Shown piece after piece: positions 5,831 through 7,916 of a DNA stretch of 7,916 nt. This DNA is from JAVBKA01 sp031546715 (lineage in GTDB: Bacteria > Bacillota > Clostridia > Oscillospirales > UBA929). The stretch's first letter is position 1. The number at the start of each line of letters is the position of its first letter. Location: assembly GCA_031546715.1 (NCBI GenBank), contig JAVBKA010000246.1:1-7916 (forward strand), in the 5' to 3' direction. The position numbers and the translations under genes are program-made. A model generated the notes under the pieces. That model did no database searches. It had not been told where the DNA came from and saw only the letters and a list, made by a program, of their open reading frames with translations.

Positions 5831-5848
5831 GAGCAAATGAATTATTAT
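5819..5848 (+). promoter_or_regulatory. Promoter for guaB
   Basis: TTGACA (5819-5824), an 18-bp spacer and TATTAT (5843-5848) fit a sigma-A promoter, with initiation near 5855 and a leader of about 68 nt. The -35 box and the opposing -35 of the minus-strand promoter form the inverted repeat CTTGA-CAAA-TCAAG (5818-5831), so two polymerases could hardly bind both promoters at once. I see no purine riboswitch in the leader. Confidence 0.65.
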
Positions 5849-5878
5849 ATCCTAATAACACTTTTGATTGCATTGTAT

Positions 5879-5888
5879 CACATATGTG
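5879..5888. promoter_or_regulatory. Perfect 10-bp palindrome in the guaB leader
   Basis: CACATATGTG is a perfect palindrome about 24-33 bp downstream of the predicted guaB start point. It could be a small operator for a dimeric regulator or merely chance. The flanking AACAC (5857-5861) and GTGTT (5886-5890) could alternatively pair in RNA across a large loop. Confidence 0.3.
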
Positions 5889-5922
5889 TTCCAGCTACAA
5901 CAAATGAATAGGAGTGAAATCG

Positions 5923-7410
5923 ATGGTCAACGAAAATGTTTCGCAGAAGTTTGCCAAGGATGGACTTACCTTTGACGATGTTTTGTTAATTCCGTCCCAC
6001 AGCGAGATTTTACCTAAGGACGTCAGCCTTCAAACGCGCTTGACAAAGCAAATTATGCTGAATATTCCGCTCATGAGCTCCGCAATGGACACCGTTACGG
6101 AATCCCGCATGGCAATCGCCCTTGCCCGTGAAGGCGGCATCGGCATAATTCACAAGAATATGACCATTGAAATGCAGAGCGTTGAGGTTGACAGAGTAAA
6201 ACGCAGTGAAAACGGCGTCATCACCAATCCTTTTTACCTATCTCCCGCCCACTTTCTTCAAGACGCTGACGACCTAATGGCGAAGTACCGTATTTCGGGC
6301 GTGCCAATTTGTGACGAAACGGGTCGCTTGGTGGGAATTCTTACAAACCGTGATTTAAAGTTTGAAACAGACATGAGCCGCAAAATTGACGAAGTTATGA
6401 CCCGTGAGCCGTTGTTTACCGCTCCTATAGGCACTACTCTCCAACAAGCCCGTGAAATACTGAGAAAATACAAGGTTGAGAAGCTCCCTATCGTTGACGG
6501 TGAGCATAAGCTAAAGGGACTTATCACCATTAAGGATATTGAAAAAGCTGTTATGTACCCTAACTCCGCCCGCGACCAAAAGGGTCGCCTGTTAGTCGGC
6601 GCAGCAATCGGACCTACAAATGACGCACTGGAAAGAACGGCGGCGCTCCTAGAAGCAGGAGTGGACTTACTGGTGCTTGACTCCGCCCACGGTCACTCCA
6701 AGGGCATTTTAGAATGCCTGAGAAGCATAAAGAAAGCATTTCCAAATGCTCAAGTTTGCGCAGGAAATGTAGCCACCAGTGACGCCGCAAAGGCGTTGAT
6801 TGACAGCGGAGCTGACGTTATCAAGGTCGGTATTGGTCCGGGAGCTATCTGTACAACCCGTGTGGTCGCAGGTATCGGCGTTCCTCAAATTACGGCTATC
6901 TATGATGCGGCATGTGCAGCGCAAGCAGTCGGAATCCCAGTAATAGCAGACGGCGGTATTCAGTATTCAGGCGACATAGTTAAGGCTCTTGCCGCTGGTG
7001 CGGATGTGGTTATGATTGGCTCGCTGTTTGCCGGATGTGAGGAATCTCCCGGTGAAAGTGAGATATATCAGGGCAGACGCTTCAAGGTCTATCGTGGCAT
7101 GGGTTCAATCGGCGCGATGAATCAAGCAAAGGGCAGCCGTGACCGCTACTTCCAAGAGGAAAATAAAAAATTAGTACCTGAGGGCGTCGAGGGTCGTGTG
7201 CCGTATAAGGGGCTGCTGAGCGAAGCGGTTTATCAGTTAGTCGGCGGCATCCGCGCGGGACTATTCTACTGCGGAACACCTACCATCAGCGACCTCCAGT
7301 TGAATGGACAATTTGTTAAAATAACAGGCGCAGGACTTAAGGAGTCGCACCCACATGACATCTTTATTACGAAGGAAGCCCCTAACTATACACCAAGCCC
7401 CCAAGGTTAA
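5923..7410 (+). CDS. guaB: IMP dehydrogenase
   Basis: GuaB oxidises IMP to XMP with NAD+, the committed step of guanine nucleotide synthesis, in the cytoplasm. The 495-residue product starts with the family N-terminus (LTFDDVLLIPSHSEILP) and GGIGIIHKNM. A tandem CBS-domain pair at about 102-210 (YRISGVPICDETGRLVGI; YKVEKLPIVD) comes next, followed by the rest of the barrel. Catalytic Cys310 lies in GPGAICTTRV, the phosphate-binding region in DGGIQYSGDIVKALAAGAD, and the flap has Arg408-Tyr409 in SRDRYFQEE. All expected catalytic parts are present and the length is normal. I chose ATG 5923 because GGAG (5911-5914) sits 8 nt upstream. The in-frame GTG at 5914 overlaps that site and would add three residues unlike the family. 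The downstream isomerase-like gene starts 49 bp later without a clear terminator. Confidence 0.97.
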   Translation: MVNENVSQKFAKDGLTFDDVLLIPSHSEILPKDVSLQTRLTKQIMLNIPLMSSAMDTVTESRMAIALAREGGIGIIHKNMTIEMQSVEVDRVKRSENGVITNPFYLSPAHFLQDADDLMAKYRISGVPICDETGRLVGILTNRDLKFETDMSRKIDEVMTREPLFTAPIGTTLQQAREILRKYKVEKLPIVDGEHKLKGLITIKDIEKAVMYPNSARDQKGRLLVGAAIGPTNDALERTAALLEAGVDLLVLDSAHGHSKGILECLRSIKKAFPNAQVCAGNVATSDAAKALIDSGADVIKVGIGPGAICTTRVVAGIGVPQITAIYDAACAAQAVGIPVIADGGIQYSGDIVKALAAGADVVMIGSLFAGCEESPGESEIYQGRRFKVYRGMGSIGAMNQAKGSRDRYFQEENKKLVPEGVEGRVPYKGLLSEAVYQLVGGIRAGLFYCGTPTISDLQLNGQFVKITGAGLKESHPHDIFITKEAPNYTPSPQG

Positions 7411-7459
7411 AGGGACTGCCGCAAAAAGACTGCAAAATCTTTAAGTTGAGGTGAAAATA

Positions 7460-7916
7460 ATGAAATTATGCTTTTCAACTGTCGGCTGTCCTCGTTGGCG
7501 TTGGCAGGAAATAGTGTCAGCCGCATCGGACTTGGGTTACAGCGGCATTGAGATTCGAGGAGTTGGCGACGACCTTTTCATTCCTGAGGTAAAGCTGTTT
7601 TCTGATGATAATTTGGAACATCTTAAGGCAGACTTGGCAAAACATAAGCTCACAATCCCGTGCCTAGCCTCTGACGCACTGCTTTTTAAGCCGGAAATAG
7701 ATACAACCGCCGCTCTGCACTCATATATGAGCCTTGCGTCAAAGCTTGGTACGCCATTTATTAGAGTTTTAGGCGATGAATGGGGCGTTCCAGGTGAAAA
7801 TGTTGATGAAGCTCTTGTGCTTGCACGGCTAAAGGAAATCGCCCCTGAAGCTGTGAAATACGGCGTTACCTTGCTTGTAGAAACAAACGGTGTGTGGGCT
7901 GACAGTCGTAAGCTAA
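7460..7916 (+). CDS. Sugar phosphate isomerase/epimerase-like TIM barrel (partial)
   Basis: An open frame of 152 codons runs from ATG 7460 off the right edge, so only the N-terminal half is seen. The start is supported by GAGGTGA about 6 nt upstream. The product begins MKLCFSTVGCP and has the first-strand motif GYSGIEIRG (26-34), then FIRVLGDEW and the strand LLVETNG with Glu141. This pattern belongs to the xylose isomerase-like / AP endonuclease family 2 TIM-barrel superfamily, in which such a glutamate is usually a metal ligand. Members isomerise or epimerise sugars and inositols or act in related carbohydrate catabolism; the substrate here cannot be told. It probably reads through from guaB, as the 49-bp gap has only a weak AAAGA/TCTTT stem. 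A true endonuclease IV is unlikely given the motif wording. Confidence 0.8.
   Translation, partial: MKLCFSTVGCPRWRWQEIVSAASDLGYSGIEIRGVGDDLFIPEVKLFSDDNLEHLKADLAKHKLTIPCLASDALLFKPEIDTTAALHSYMSLASKLGTPFIRVLGDEWGVPGENVDEALVLARLKEIAPEAVKYGVTLLVETNGVWADSRKL

Noticed and set aside
5914..5922. GTG start for guaB three codons upstream
   Set aside because: It overlaps the GGAG ribosome binding site and the added residues do not fit the family; ATG 5923 has proper spacing.
5849..5922. Possible purine riboswitch before guaB
   Set aside because: The leader is only about 68 nt and lacks the conserved core and paired loops of that class.
7411..7459. Terminator after guaB
   Set aside because: Only a 5-bp AAAGA/TCTTT stem without a U-run is visible, so read-through into the isomerase-like gene is more likely.
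1..7916. CRISPR array, prophage, integrase, toxin-antitoxin or defence genes
   Set aside because: No regularly spaced repeats and no protein of these classes are visible; all large frames are assigned to housekeeping or membrane families.

Overview
The window looks like chromosomal DNA from a low-to-mid GC Gram-positive, most likely a member of the Clostridia (Firmicutes). The evidence is strong AGGAGG-like ribosome binding sites, near-consensus sigma-A promoters with short leaders, TTG and GTG starts, a DUF6062-type cysteine protein (a family I associate with Clostridia), and a cluster of small GGGG/CCCC stem-loop repeats of a kind common in clostridial intergenic DNA. It is mostly a metabolic housekeeping region. 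I see no transposase, integrase, phage gene, CRISPR array, rRNA or tRNA.

Layout, left to right. Positions 1-169 hold no gene but a cluster of short GC-rich stem-loop repeats. gcvT (170-1183, minus; glycine cleavage T protein) follows. A 219-bp divergent intergenic region carries one clear promoter in each direction. cax (1403-2479, plus) encodes a calcium/proton exchanger and meets ilvN tail to tail, 5 bp apart. From 5771 down to 2485 on the minus strand runs a tight four-gene unit: a DUF6062-like protein with two CxxC/CxxH modules, a DnaQ-type DEDDh exonuclease, ilvB and ilvN (large and small subunits of acetolactate synthase). Gaps are 3 bp and 12 bp, and ilvB and ilvN overlap by 16 bp, so co-transcription is likely. 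A compact divergent promoter region (5772-5922) separates this unit from guaB (5923-7410, plus; IMP dehydrogenase). A TIM-barrel sugar phosphate isomerase/epimerase-like gene begins at 7460 and runs off the right edge.

Functionally the genes cover one-carbon/glycine metabolism (gcvT), the first step of branched-chain amino acid synthesis (ilvBN), the committed step of guanine nucleotide synthesis (guaB) and calcium homeostasis (cax). The exonuclease and DUF6062 gene are odd partners for ilvBN.

I did not find a convincing new defence or mobile system. Points that merit a second look are: (a) an exact 18-bp direct repeat that brackets cax, one copy forming the very end of ilvN and the other lying beyond cax and running into an in-frame stop, as if cax was inserted at the ilvN 3' end; (b) leucine in IlvB where most acetolactate synthases have the herbicide-contacting tryptophan, plus a non-canonical C-terminus; (c) the internally duplicated Cys/His modules of the DUF6062-like protein; and (d) divergent promoters whose -35 boxes form one inverted repeat.
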